Positions 1 to 7,717 of a DNA stretch of 40,268 bases are shown piece after piece. Source of the DNA: Alphaproteobacteria bacterium (GTDB lineage: Bacteria; Pseudomonadota; Alphaproteobacteria; Micavibrionales; Micavibrionaceae). Location: positions 1 through 40,268 of the forward strand of contig JAJFGS010000002.1 in assembly GCA_021775995.1 (NCBI GenBank), in the 5' to 3' direction. The notes under the pieces are model-generated. The model was not told the DNA's origin and searched no databases. It was given only the letters and a program-made list of their open reading frames with translations. How positions within the stretch are numbered: the stretch's first letter is position 1; each line of letters begins with the position of its first letter. The position numbers were made by a program, and so were the translations under genes.

Positions 1-2
1 AC

Positions 3-140
3 ATGAATATACGCTATACCATCCGCTTACTGGAGCAGGTCAATCACAGCCGTGCTTTGGTAATAGAAAAGGGTAAGGCCCTCGGCGTTATTACCATGTA
101 TGACCTGGTGATGCATTACATGGATGATAGTACCGCATAA
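3..140 (+). CDS. CBS domain protein, C-terminal part (truncated by window edge)
   Basis: The reading frame ending at the TAA at 138-140 gives about 45 residues. They include ALVIEKGKALGVITMYDLV, the usual second half of a CBS domain (a beta strand, then GVIT-x-x-D-L and a helix). CBS domains bind adenine nucleotides and regulate partner proteins or stand alone as energy sensors. The rest of the gene lies left of the window, so the ATG at 3 is probably an internal methionine. The frame is open to the edge. Full length and partner domains cannot be judged. Confidence 0.6.
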   Translation: MNIRYTIRLLEQVNHSRALVIEKGKALGVITMYDLVMHYMDDSTA

Positions 141-250
141 CTTCTTGATATGTGCCAGACGGTGGTGAATGTTACGGGTAGCAGCTGTTTTATTGCGCAA
201 TGTTGGAGCGTTCTTGGAACAGGTTCAGGCTATTCCGTCAGGAAATTCTG

Positions 251-640
251 ATGAATAAAAAACTTATTTTGATGGGGATATTTATTGTTGGCCTTGGAAC
301 CTTGGGCACAGTAATATATACACTTGCAGATGATATACCAACAATCTCGCCTAGAGGGCATCAAGCGATTAAAGCAAAAATAGTCAGTAATGACCCCAAA
401 CGGTTTACAATCAACGTGAAAAGCTTGAGGAATTTAGGGGTGAATGAAGATGCCCTAACTTTTGCTTTATATGTTAGCCAGCGCCTCCCGCCGCAATGTG
501 GAAATTTTCTACATTTAAGTCTCAAGTATGATAAGCCTAAGAAATATCAGCGGGTTTTTGATCTTTCTAAGAATAATGATGTTTTAAGAGCTATCAACAC
601 GCATAAATGTATTGTGATTAAAAATACGTCGGCTCAATAA
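251..640 (+). CDS. Small membrane-anchored or exported protein of unknown function
   Basis: 129 residues from ATG 251. A start at 200 is also open, but 251 is preferred because AGGAAA lies just upstream (about 239-244) and it begins with a clean MNKK n-region. Residues 3-25 form one hydrophobic helix, which may be an uncleaved anchor or a signal peptide. The rest is soluble and basic, with two cysteines (in QCGNF and HKCIV) that could pair in the periplasm. I recognise no family. No gene is close enough to suggest an operon, and 641-784 downstream shows no gene or clear terminator. Confidence 0.55.
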   Translation: MNKKLILMGIFIVGLGTLGTVIYTLADDIPTISPRGHQAIKAKIVSNDPKRFTINVKSLRNLGVNEDALTFALYVSQRLPPQCGNFLHLSLKYDKPKKYQRVFDLSKNNDVLRAINTHKCIVIKNTSAQ

Positions 641-784
641 ACGGATAAAAATAAGTGTCATACAGAGAAAAGTTAGCGGTAAACTGCAAACACCACCATT
701 TATTCTTTAAAATCTTCGCCATCAGTCTCATTATAGTTTGAGCTATATAGTGCTCTGGAATATCTAGATAAGTTTTTGCGGGGT

Positions 785-2035
785 TTAACCAATAAAAGCT
801 TGCCAAAGTGCAAACACCAGCATTCCGCTGCAGATAACAAAACCGACAAGAGGCAGGATGAAATTCACAGTAAACAAATCATGGGATCTGGTTTCTTCCG
901 AGTATTTCAGTTTCAAAAGTGCGGCGTTTACAGAGGCAAAAACAAACAACACAATCGCGCTGGTCATTTTTGCCAACGTGGTCAGATCAGATAAAAGAGC
1001 AAAAACGAGAACCACGGCAATGACTAGCCCTGTAGCTCTGAGCGGCGTTTGCGTTTTTGGATGAACTTGGCCAAACCACGCAGGCGCTTCTCCGCCTTTG
1101 GCCATGCCGTATAACACGCGGGCACCCATAATTATCTGAACCAGAACGCCATTCACGGTGGCCAGCATACTGATCAGACCCATCAACCAGGACGGTATGT
1201 TTGATCCATTATGCGTCATAATGCTGGCCATGGGCGTGTTACTTTGAGCAAGAACATCGGGTGGTACGGCCATGACAGCGACCAACGATACCAGCGCGAA
1301 AATCACCAAGGTTGTAATAATACAGATTATAATTGCCAGTGGCATAGAGCGGCGCACATCCTTCACTTCCTCGGCGACATTCACCATGTCCTCAAACCCG
1401 ATAAAAGCATAGAAGGCCAGAAAGGCACCACTAAAAATGCTGCTCCAGACAGCCAGATTGTGCAGTCCTATGGGTGGAATAAATTCAGGCCAGCGTGTGC
1501 CGAATGTTGAGAGGTCATGCCAGCCTGTAAAGATAATTAAAAGCAAACCACCAATCTCGATTAATGTGATCAGCGTTACCAGCACAACAGATTCTGTAAT
1601 CCCCCAAGCGGCAACAAGACCAAGTATGAGTACGATTGAGCTAGTTAGCAGCAGGGTGGGTAGGTCTATAAAATCCCGAATAAACCCAGCGGTAGCATGG
1701 GCCAGTGCTGCGGCAGACACGATGCCAGTGAACACAACCAGCCAGCCAATCAGAGAGGCAAACTTTTTGCGTGCAAATGCGGCATTAACGTACCGGACTT
1801 CACCAGCACTTAAAGGAAAACGCGCGGCAAGCTCGGCGAAGGACAATGCAGTGATCAGCGCCAGACATGCTGAAAGTACAAAAGATACAGGCGCATACAT
1901 GCCAGCAATACCAGCCACTTTGCCAGTTAGAGCGTAAATGCCACCACCGATCATCGTACCGAGGCCATAGAAAATTAGAAACGGCAAGGAGATACTGCGC
2001 TTAAGGTTTTCTTCCTGTTTATCATTTGTAATCAC
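785..2035 (-). CDS. APC-superfamily amino acid permease
   Basis: 416 residues of almost continuous membrane helices. The N-terminal helix carries the APC signature GLGTMIGGGIYALTGKVAG, the unwound substrate-binding segment of the LeuT-fold transporters. The family imports or exchanges amino acids or polyamines across the inner membrane; the substrate cannot be assigned from sequence. The start is GTG at 2033-2035. Its GTGA overlaps the TGA stop of the upstream RND gene, and AAGGAG lies 8 nt upstream. It is therefore translationally coupled to, and co-transcribed with, the exporter. Length is slightly short for the family (usually 430-480) but the fold looks complete. Confidence 0.88.
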   Translation of the reverse strand: MITNDKQEENLKRSISLPFLIFYGLGTMIGGGIYALTGKVAGIAGMYAPVSFVLSACLALITALSFAELAARFPLSAGEVRYVNAAFARKKFASLIGWLVVFTGIVSAAALAHATAGFIRDFIDLPTLLLTSSIVLILGLVAAWGITESVVLVTLITLIEIGGLLLIIFTGWHDLSTFGTRWPEFIPPIGLHNLAVWSSIFSGAFLAFYAFIGFEDMVNVAEEVKDVRRSMPLAIIICIITTLVIFALVSLVAVMAVPPDVLAQSNTPMASIMTHNGSNIPSWLMGLISMLATVNGVLVQIIMGARVLYGMAKGGEAPAWFGQVHPKTQTPLRATGLVIAVVLVFALLSDLTTLAKMTSAIVLFVFASVNAALLKLKYSEETRSHDLFTVNFILPLVGFVICSGMLVFALWQAFIG

Positions 2036-4488
2036 ATTTCTTGCTCCTTACCTAACGGCTTAAACAAGACAAGCAATAATGGTAATAACGTCAGATCAGC
2101 AATTAAAGCTACCAGCATTGAAAATCCAGTCAAAAGTCCAAAATAAATTGTAGGAACAAAGTTAGAGAACGCCAGAATAGAAAAACCGAGTGTGACAGTA
2201 ATGGTTGTATAATACATTGCACGACCGATTGTGTTATGAGATTTTTTAACAGCTATCCAATAGTTATTATTATCCTTATACTCTTCCGCAAATCGATGAA
2301 TGTAATGGATGGTGTTATCATCTGCCGCACCAAAGCATATAGCAGCAATTGTGATTGTCATGATATCAAGTGGAATACCGAGCCAGCCCATTGTTCCCAA
2401 CACAATGGCAACGATTGTAATATTAGGAATAACTGCAATCATCGCGATTTTTATATTGCGAAAGAGAAAGATGAATACGCCAAACATTATAAGAAAAACA
2501 ACGCCAATGGTCAGAATTTGTGATTGGAAAAGTGTTTCAAGTAAGTTGTTATAAAGAACAAGCATACCCGTAAAATGAATTTCTCTTTTATTGATTTGAA
2601 ATTTTTGAGATAAATCAGTTTTAATTTTATTCAGCATTTTAGTGCGGTTTAAGCTACCTTGAGATTCAAATACACGGATACTAAAACGGAGTTGATTACC
2701 ATCTTTAGAAAGGTAAGGGTAAAATAGTGTCTTTTTTACTTCTTCGGGGAGTTTATTGTATAAAATACCGAGATACATGCGATCCATAAGTTGGTTTTCA
2801 TCTAAATCCTGTAACGTTAGTGCCGTTGTATGAAAGGATAAAACCTTTCCTGTTTCTGGTAGGCCATCCAAGTAATCATGAATGTTTGAAATAACATCTA
2901 GCGTTGTACCGCTAAACCAATAACCGTCAATAATAGCTGGAGTTTCAACCCCTGATGAAAAACCACTTTCGATTAAATATTGCTGTTCTTCTTTTTGGTA
3001 GTCTAAAAATTCTTGTGGTGCGTCAATGATAACATCCAACGGTGTTGTTCCTCCGAGTTTCTCATCAATAAATTTCATGCCTTGGTAAATTTCTGTGTCT
3101 TTTTTGTAATAATCAATAAAACGATTTTGAACATAAAGATGAGATATTCCCCATAGGTTGAAAATTAAAAATAGTGAAAAGAAAATGAGAATATGTTTTC
3201 TTTTGGATTGGATGAGGTTAGAAAAAAAATCTGTAATATGCCTTGTGAGATCATTTTTCTGTTTTGCTTGATAAGTAGGCAAGAGCATTAAGCAGGCAGG
3301 GAGTAGGATAAACGAAATAATAAAAGAAAAGATCAACCCCACCGTCATCATCCAGCCAAAATCAATAATGGGGCGGATATTGCTGACGATAAGAGAGGCA
3401 AAGCCAATAGCGGTTGTAAAAGCCATAAAAAAGCAAGGATTAACAATATCAAAAACGGTTTTTTTAATCAGCAAATGTTGATCTGCTGAAGGAAATTCAA
3501 TTTGAAATTCTTGATAACGAACAATTTGATGAACGCAAAATGAAAGTGTAAATATCAATAATAGAGATATAAAATTGGCAGACACAATTGTTACAGGCCA
3601 ATTCATCAAGCCCAAAAATCCAGTCACAATAATCCCAACGGTTAAGCATGTTATCATAGGTACAATAACCCATTGTATTTTTTGAAAAATTAAACTTAAG
3701 AGTATGATGAGAAACGAAAATATTACTGCTCCAAAAACAACTAAATCTTTTCGAATATAATTAATTGAATCTATGACAATCATCGGGACACCACCCAAGT
3801 AAATTTGAGCTGTATTATTATAAGAAGATACAATCTCTCTAACGGCTGCAATGTTAGCCTCTTCCATTTTTTGAGTGCGGGAGTTTTCAATCTTGTATAA
3901 CTGTTCAATCTTTTTGTCTTTGAACGTTGCGGTATTCTCTCGTTTTTGAATGATTTCAAGTAATTTTGTATTAGGTTTAAAATTCACGAGCAACGCTGTT
4001 GTTTGGCCGTCATGACTAACGATTAAATCCTTATATATAGGGCTGTTCAGAAGCTCTTGACTCGCAAGATTGATATCTGTTTTGGGATGCAAAAGGTTTG
4101 GTACAAGCTCCCTTAAGTCTTCTAAATCAATCGGCGGACTGTTAATTATAGGAACATTAAGGATACTGATTACGGATTCAACACCCTCAATATTTTCTAT
4201 TTGTTGTTGAAAATTATCTAACTCATTCAGTGTTTCCAGATTAAATAATTTTTGTCGTGGCGTATAAGTGATAAGCAGAAAGTTATCAGAGCCATATTTT
4301 TTTGAAATCTGACGATAATATTCTAGAGCTTTATCATTTTCCAACGATAAAGATTCAGATGAGGCATCAAGGCGAAAGTTAGGTATTTGGAATGCAAAAA
4401 ATAAAGTCATAAGAAATACTGATAAAATAACAAACTTTGGATGCTTAAGGACGCTATGTTCATATATCTTTGTGATGAGGTTTCTCAA
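2032..4488 (-). CDS. RND-superfamily exporter, MMPL type
   Basis: 818 residues with the duplicated RND layout: a helix at about 15-32, a large periplasmic domain (about 35-235), a five-helix bundle (about 240-410), a helix near 430, a second periplasmic domain (450-660) and a final bundle (660-805). The last bundle carries FGAADDNTIHYIHRF, the acidic motif typical of MMPL/HAE-type proton-driven pumps. Members export lipids, hopanoids or hydrophobic compounds without needing TolC; the cargo here is unknown. The start is TTG at 4486-4488 with AAGG about 8 nt upstream. A likely FNR-controlled promoter lies just upstream (box 4543-4556, -10 TAAAAT at 4515-4520). The APC permease follows with a 4-nt overlap. 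Confidence 0.88.
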   Translation of the reverse strand: MRNLITKIYEHSVLKHPKFVILSVFLMTLFFAFQIPNFRLDASSESLSLENDKALEYYRQISKKYGSDNFLLITYTPRQKLFNLETLNELDNFQQQIENIEGVESVISILNVPIINSPPIDLEDLRELVPNLLHPKTDINLASQELLNSPIYKDLIVSHDGQTTALLVNFKPNTKLLEIIQKRENTATFKDKKIEQLYKIENSRTQKMEEANIAAVREIVSSYNNTAQIYLGGVPMIVIDSINYIRKDLVVFGAVIFSFLIILLSLIFQKIQWVIVPMITCLTVGIIVTGFLGLMNWPVTIVSANFISLLLIFTLSFCVHQIVRYQEFQIEFPSADQHLLIKKTVFDIVNPCFFMAFTTAIGFASLIVSNIRPIIDFGWMMTVGLIFSFIISFILLPACLMLLPTYQAKQKNDLTRHITDFFSNLIQSKRKHILIFFSLFLIFNLWGISHLYVQNRFIDYYKKDTEIYQGMKFIDEKLGGTTPLDVIIDAPQEFLDYQKEEQQYLIESGFSSGVETPAIIDGYWFSGTTLDVISNIHDYLDGLPETGKVLSFHTTALTLQDLDENQLMDRMYLGILYNKLPEEVKKTLFYPYLSKDGNQLRFSIRVFESQGSLNRTKMLNKIKTDLSQKFQINKREIHFTGMLVLYNNLLETLFQSQILTIGVVFLIMFGVFIFLFRNIKIAMIAVIPNITIVAIVLGTMGWLGIPLDIMTITIAAICFGAADDNTIHYIHRFAEEYKDNNNYWIAVKKSHNTIGRAMYYTTITVTLGFSILAFSNFVPTIYFGLLTGFSMLVALIADLTLLPLLLVLFKPLGKEQEM

Positions 4489-4514
4489 TATAGGCCTTTC
4501 TTATTTTTTGCTGA

Positions 4515-4583
4515 ATTTTATACAAAATATAAACACTAAACCTTGATATTTATCAAGCCTTCCAGATACTTAGATGGTACAAT
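4515..4583. promoter_or_regulatory. Divergent FNR-box promoter (RND exporter / DUF350)
   Basis: The perfect palindrome CTTGATATTTATCAAG (core TTGAT-N4-ATCAA at 4543-4556) lies between the divergent exporter and DUF350 genes. On the minus strand TAAAAT (4515-4520) is centred 32 bp from the box centre. On the plus strand TACAAT (4578-4583) is centred 31 bp away. Both fit class II activation at about -41.5. Predicted transcript starts are near 4508 (-) and 4590 (+). The box is directly visible; FNR-family binding is inferred. Confidence 0.7.
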
Positions 4584-4620
4584 GCCCAAGTCGATAATAT
4601 TAAAATAGAGGGTTATTCAT

Positions 4621-5505
4621 ATGGATTTAGTATATTGGGATCACAGCTATAACGGCGTTATATTGTTGAATTTGCTTATTGTTATTGCATTGTTCACTTG
4701 CTTACGACTGTTCTCAGGCACTATCGCACATATTAATGCTTCTGATGAATTGCTCAAAAAAGATAATGCTGCTTTTGGCCTTACACTGGCTGGTGTTACT
4801 TTCGCTGTTACAATTCTTTTAAGTGGGACCATATACGGTGATCCGGGTGGTGACTTGGCCGATTCAGCCTTTTTTGTCGGTGCTTTTGGCATTCTTGGTA
4901 TTTCTCTTATGGCATTAACACGCCTTATTTTTGATAAGATCACGCTACCTGATATTTCTTTACGAGATGAAATTTCCAAAGGTAACATGGCAGTTGCTAT
5001 TGCTGATGTATCAAATGTTTTAGCTACAGCCATTATCATTCGTGCCATCATGATCTGGGTAACTGACAATTCCTTTGAAGGTTTAATCGCTTTAATCATC
5101 GCCTTTTTTGTTTCTCAAATTATTTTGACGTTAGCAACATATTTAAAACGTCGTATGTTTTCTAAACTATATGCAGGGAGATCTGTTCAAGAAGAATTGA
5201 AGAATGGTAATATTGCCTTGGCTCTATCTTTCGCTGGATGGAAGATAGGAACAGCCTTTGCTATCAGTGTAGCGGCAAACATTGTTGTCTACGAAGTCTA
5301 TGATATAAAAACAATTTTTCTACCGTGGATTATTGTTTCTATTGCCGCCATTCTTATTTTAAAGATCATCTCTTATATTGCGGAGCGTATTGTTTTATTT
5401 CAAGTTAACACAATGCGTGAAATATTGGATGACAGAAACATTGCGATTGGTGCTTTACAGGCTGTGATTTATGTTTCTATGGCATTGTTGATTGCAGAAT
5501 TGTAG
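4621..5505 (+). CDS. Tandem DUF350 membrane protein
   Basis: 294 residues forming two similar halves. Each half has a DUF350-like four-helix unit. Half one has NAAFGLTLAGVTFAVTILLSG followed by GNMAVAIADVSNVLATAIIIR; half two has GNIALALSFAGWKIGTAFAIS and later DDRNIAIGALQAVIYVSMAL. DUF350 (YjfL) proteins are inner-membrane proteins of undefined function, often near stress or membrane-lipid genes. GAGGG lies upstream of the ATG. The gene is read from the divergent FNR-type promoter at 4543-4556. It converges on the LysE gene with only 4 bp between stops and no visible terminator. Confidence 0.85.
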   Translation: MDLVYWDHSYNGVILLNLLIVIALFTCLRLFSGTIAHINASDELLKKDNAAFGLTLAGVTFAVTILLSGTIYGDPGGDLADSAFFVGAFGILGISLMALTRLIFDKITLPDISLRDEISKGNMAVAIADVSNVLATAIIIRAIMIWVTDNSFEGLIALIIAFFVSQIILTLATYLKRRMFSKLYAGRSVQEELKNGNIALALSFAGWKIGTAFAISVAANIVVYEVYDIKTIFLPWIIVSIAAILILKIISYIAERIVLFQVNTMREILDDRNIAIGALQAVIYVSMALLIAEL

Positions 5506-5509
5506 AATT

Positions 5510-6112
5510 TCACGTTTTTATCAAAAACCACAAAGCTATAACTATGAGCATGCAGGCCATCACCCTGCGTATGATTAGTCTTTGCCTATCATTTTCAATG
5601 AAGGTTCTGGCTGTCCCTGCCATAGTTACAATGATGCTATGAATTGATGTTGCAACAATAATGTATATTGCAGTTAGGGTAATGGCTTGAAAAGTTGCTT
5701 GGCTATCAAGGTTTATAAATTTTGGTAAAATTGTGATATAGAAAACAGCAGCTTTCGGATTTAATAAGTTAGTGATAAGCCCACGTTTAAAAAATTTAGC
5801 ATGATACAGGAGGCTCTCCAGTTCCTTTGCGGGCATAATCGCTTGTGGTTTCCATGTGTCCCAAGCCAGCCAAAGCAGGTAAAACGTCCCCGCGTATCTT
5901 AAGAGTTGATAAGCTACAGACGAATTGGAAATTAATGTTGCAATACCTAATGCAGCAATAACCCCAATTGTTAAAAGACCAAACGCAATACCTGCGGTGG
6001 CGGCAAAACCCGCTTTCTTTCCTTCGCTAATGCTTAAAACAGAAAGGTAAGCCATGTTCGGGCCTGGCGTTAATTCAATAACGATGCAGGTTATTATGAA
6101 GGAAATCAGCAC
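5510..6112 (-). CDS. LysE/RhtB-family amino acid exporter
   Basis: 200 residues with six hydrophobic helices and the N-terminal LysE motif ELTPGPNMAYLSVLSISEGKK followed by GFAATAGIAFG. The family exports amino acids such as lysine, threonine and homoserine lactones; the substrate here cannot be named. The start appears to be GTG 6110-6112, with only a weak AGG close upstream; no better in-frame ATG exists nearby. The 7-nt gap to the preceding 134-residue gene makes translational coupling likely. It is the last gene of the CBS - membrane protein - LysE operon, so it is probably under the FNR-type box at 7029-7042. Confidence 0.86.
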   Translation of the reverse strand: MLISFIITCIVIELTPGPNMAYLSVLSISEGKKAGFAATAGIAFGLLTIGVIAALGIATLISNSSVAYQLLRYAGTFYLLWLAWDTWKPQAIMPAKELESLLYHAKFFKRGLITNLLNPKAAVFYITILPKFINLDSQATFQAITLTAIYIIVATSIHSIIVTMAGTARTFIENDRQRLIIRRVMACMLIVIALWFLIKT

Positions 6113-6119
6113 CTATTAA

Positions 6120-6524
6120 TTAGAATTTTGGTAGTAAGCCTGTGGTAACTTCTAAATCATATAACAATAGAATGCCTATCAGGGTTAAAACCGTCCCCTC
6201 TAAAGGGATGATACAATTAAATTTTGGGGCTAATGCATTCAATATTTTTAAAGCTGTTCTTGGCATAATGAGTATCAAACAGCTCTCACACACTATTAAA
6301 ACACCTATAATGGTGATAATCGTAGCTAAGCCCTCCCATATCCAATGAAAGCTGACGATGATTGATCCCATGAACAAATAAATCATGCCTAATGAAAGCA
6401 TTGCAGGAACGCCTTTTTCTTGAATATTGTTTACCCATTCTATCCACAGATGAGGACGAAATGCCATTGATAGTCCAATAGCTATAAAATTAATAACAAC
6501 GATGATTTGAATAAAGTCTTCCAT
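6120..6524 (-). CDS. Four-helix inner-membrane protein, unknown function
   Basis: 134 residues with four predicted membrane helices (about 5-25, 40-62, 66-88 and 105-125) and short loops. I do not recognise a named family; the pattern resembles small DoxX-like or DUF-type membrane proteins without a diagnostic motif. ATG 6524 has AAGGAG about 8 nt upstream. It lies 13 bp after the CBS gene and 7 bp before LysE, so the three genes form one transcription unit. Confidence 0.72.
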   Translation of the reverse strand: MEDFIQIIVVINFIAIGLSMAFRPHLWIEWVNNIQEKGVPAMLSLGMIYLFMGSIIVSFHWIWEGLATIITIIGVLIVCESCLILIMPRTALKILNALAPKFNCIIPLEGTVLTLIGILLLYDLEVTTGLLPKF

Positions 6525-6537
6525 GTTTTAATCTCCT

Positions 6538-6972
6538 TTAAGCGACTGCTTTATATAGAACATGCTTAACAACATTTGTAATATCATCTGTCTTGGCTTC
6601 ATATCGTAATATACTGCCAAAAGACAAGATACCAACTACTTCCCCGCCGTGATTTCTGACAATTAAACGACTCACTTTATGATCTTTCATTTTTTTTGCC
6701 GCATCTTCTAGAAAATCATCCTCGTTACAGCCGTACGCAGCAACAGTCATGTAATCTTTTACCTGTTCCTCCGAAGGGGTTTTATTTTCTGCTATCGCAT
6801 TAACGATTATATCTCGGTCTGTAATAACACCTTCTATTCTATCTGCTGTTCCAACAGGTAAAAAACCACAGTCAACGGCTTTCATCATTTCTGATGCTTC
6901 TTGTAGGCTACTCTTTCCAGAAATAATCACTGGATTTTTGCTCATCACATCACTTACTTTTAAGTTATTCAT
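6538..6972 (-). CDS. Two-CBS-domain stress/regulatory protein
   Basis: 144 residues forming a CBS pair (Bateman module). CBS1 runs from VSDVMSKNPVIIS to GVITDRDIIVNAIAE. CBS2 runs from VKDYMTVAAYGCNEDD to VSRLIVRNHGGEVVGILSFG. These modules bind AMP, ATP or NADH and report energy state. Earlier starts (TTG, ATG) are in frame, but ATG 6970-6972 is preferred because GGAGG lies 5 nt upstream of it, inside the longer reading. The gene heads a three-gene operon. It has an FNR-type box 57 bp upstream, which suggests induction at low oxygen. Confidence 0.9.
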   Translation of the reverse strand: MNNLKVSDVMSKNPVIISGKSSLQEASEMMKAVDCGFLPVGTADRIEGVITDRDIIVNAIAENKTPSEEQVKDYMTVAAYGCNEDDFLEDAAKKMKDHKVSRLIVRNHGGEVVGILSFGSILRYEAKTDDITNVVKHVLYKAVA

Positions 6973-7000
6973 TTCATCCTCCATCAAGTTATATGAGTTT

Positions 7001-7042
7001 AGGAAAGCACAATTTATTCTCTATAGTTTTGATTTTTATCAA
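7001..7042 (-). promoter_or_regulatory. FNR-box promoter of the CBS operon
   Basis: TTGAT-TTTT-ATCAA at 7029-7042. Centred 32 bp away on the minus strand is an extended -10, TG-C-TTTCCT (hexamer 7001-7006). The hexamer itself is weak, which is usual for activator-dependent promoters. The predicted transcript start is near 6994, giving a leader of about 20 nt. Confidence 0.65.
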
Positions 7043-7066
7043 GAAATAAAACTTAAGTTTTTTTGA
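7038..7066. repeat. 29-bp promoter-linked direct repeat, copy 1
   Basis: Identical over 29 bp to 7645-7673. It begins with the right half of the FNR-type box (ATCAA) and contains the perfect palindrome AAAACTTAAGTTTT (7048-7061). It lies upstream of the CBS promoter. It is either a duplicated promoter segment or a second conserved operator/UP element. Confidence 0.75.
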
Positions 7067-7188
7067 AACTGTTCATAGAGTAATTTTGTTAGAGTGATAA
7101 ACAACAATGGTGTATTGTAATTTTGATTTCATTAAAAAGATCAAGGGTTGCTTTTATTTTGTACGGCAATCACAAATTTCATACCAAA

Positions 7189-7578
7189 TTAGTTATATTC
7201 AATATTAGCAACAGTAGGAGTAACCGCGCCTGTTGCGGCACCCTGAGTATCGATCAAAGTTGACATAGACTCTGTGATAATTGGTAGGGCAAATAACGCG
7301 CCACCCGAAGCCAAACGGATCATTCCGTGTTGCAATGGTGTTTGACCTGGGTTTTCTACATGATCTTTAATTTTTAAGATACCAAGAACACCAAGTAAAA
7401 TACCCAGCATATAAGAAATACCTGTTATCAATCCTGGTAATTCAGCAATACCGCCAATGATATTTTCACCGACATCGTTGAATGTTTTTTGAGCAAGGGC
7501 ATTATCTGCTCCACTCAACATACCAAGCACAACAAGTGCGCTTATTATCAAACTTTGGCTTTTAATAGAATTTTTCAT
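7189..7578 (-). CDS. IcmD/DotP-like small membrane protein (orphan)
   Basis: 129 residues. An N-terminal signal-type helix ends in ALA at about residue 30. A soluble start FNDVGENIIGGI follows, then a helix (GISYMLGILLGVLGILKIKDH), a loop with NPGQTPLQHGMIRL, and a second helix (ASGGALFALPIITES). Two helices flanking a K-x-H-x-x-N-P-x-Q-x-P-L loop are the layout of IcmD/DotP-type components of Dot/Icm (IVB) secretion systems; this assignment is from memory and moderate. No other Dot/Icm gene is in the window. An earlier start at 7617 is possible, but ATG 7576-7578 has GGTGGA 6 nt upstream. The leader carries a 12-bp inverted repeat covering that ribosome site, and an FNR-type box lies 58 bp upstream. 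Confidence 0.55.
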   Translation of the reverse strand: MKNSIKSQSLIISALVVLGMLSGADNALAQKTFNDVGENIIGGIAELPGLITGISYMLGILLGVLGILKIKDHVENPGQTPLQHGMIRLASGGALFALPIITESMSTLIDTQGAATGAVTPTVANIEYN

Positions 7579-7580
7579 TT

Positions 7581-7610
7581 TATCCACCCATATATGTTTA
7601 TGGGTGGATA
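7581..7610. repeat. 12-bp perfect inverted repeat over the RBS of the IcmD-like gene
   Basis: TATCCACCCATA (7581-7592) and TATGGGTGGATA (7599-7610) are perfect inverted copies separated by 6 bp. On the minus strand the inner arm contains the Shine-Dalgarno GGTGGA of the gene starting at 7578. If both arms are transcribed, the RNA hairpin would hide the ribosome site. If transcription starts near 7601, as the FNR-box geometry predicts, most of the outer arm is not transcribed and a DNA operator is more likely. Confidence 0.7.
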
Positions 7611-7649
7611 AAAGCATAAAATAGGTAACCTAATATTGATCATTATCAA
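7608..7649 (-). promoter_or_regulatory. FNR-box promoter of the IcmD-like gene
   Basis: TTGAT-CATT-ATCAA at 7636-7649. The extended -10 TG-C-TTTTAT has its hexamer at 7608-7613, centred 32 bp from the box. Predicted start near 7601 (-). The element TATGC followed by the hexamer is shared with the Hsp20 and EF-hand promoters. Confidence 0.68.
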
Positions 7650-7673
7650 GAAATAAAACTTAAGTTTTTTTGA
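7645..7673. repeat. 29-bp promoter-linked direct repeat, copy 2
   Basis: Second copy of the segment at 7038-7066, again starting in the right half of an FNR-type box and containing AAAACTTAAGTTTT (7655-7668). Here it lies between two boxes (7636-7649 and 7670-7683) that serve opposite strands. Confidence 0.75.
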
Positions 7674-7711
7674 CAAAAATCAAGAGAACGAAGGCATGAA
7701 TATGCTCTACT
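7670..7711 (+). promoter_or_regulatory. FNR-box promoter of the EF-hand/USP operon
   Basis: TTGAC-AAAA-ATCAA (7670-7683), one base off the perfect palindrome, lies 32 bp from the extended -10 TG-C-TCTACT (hexamer 7706-7711). The box centre is exactly 41.5 bp before the A of ATG 7718, so the predicted transcript would start at the start codon. Confidence 0.6.
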
Positions 7712-7717
7712 GACCCT

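Noticed and set aside
618-806. Minus-strand 62-residue frame after the APC gene
   Set aside because: It overlaps the end of the permease out of frame, is low in complexity and has no ribosome site.
1437-1937. Long plus-strand frames inside the APC permease (also 858-1064, 1211-1510)
   Set aside because: They are antisense to a clear family member with full-length motifs, have no ribosome sites and show no family pattern.
4647-5099. 150-residue minus-strand frame inside the DUF350 gene
   Set aside because: Antisense shadow of a well-supported membrane protein.
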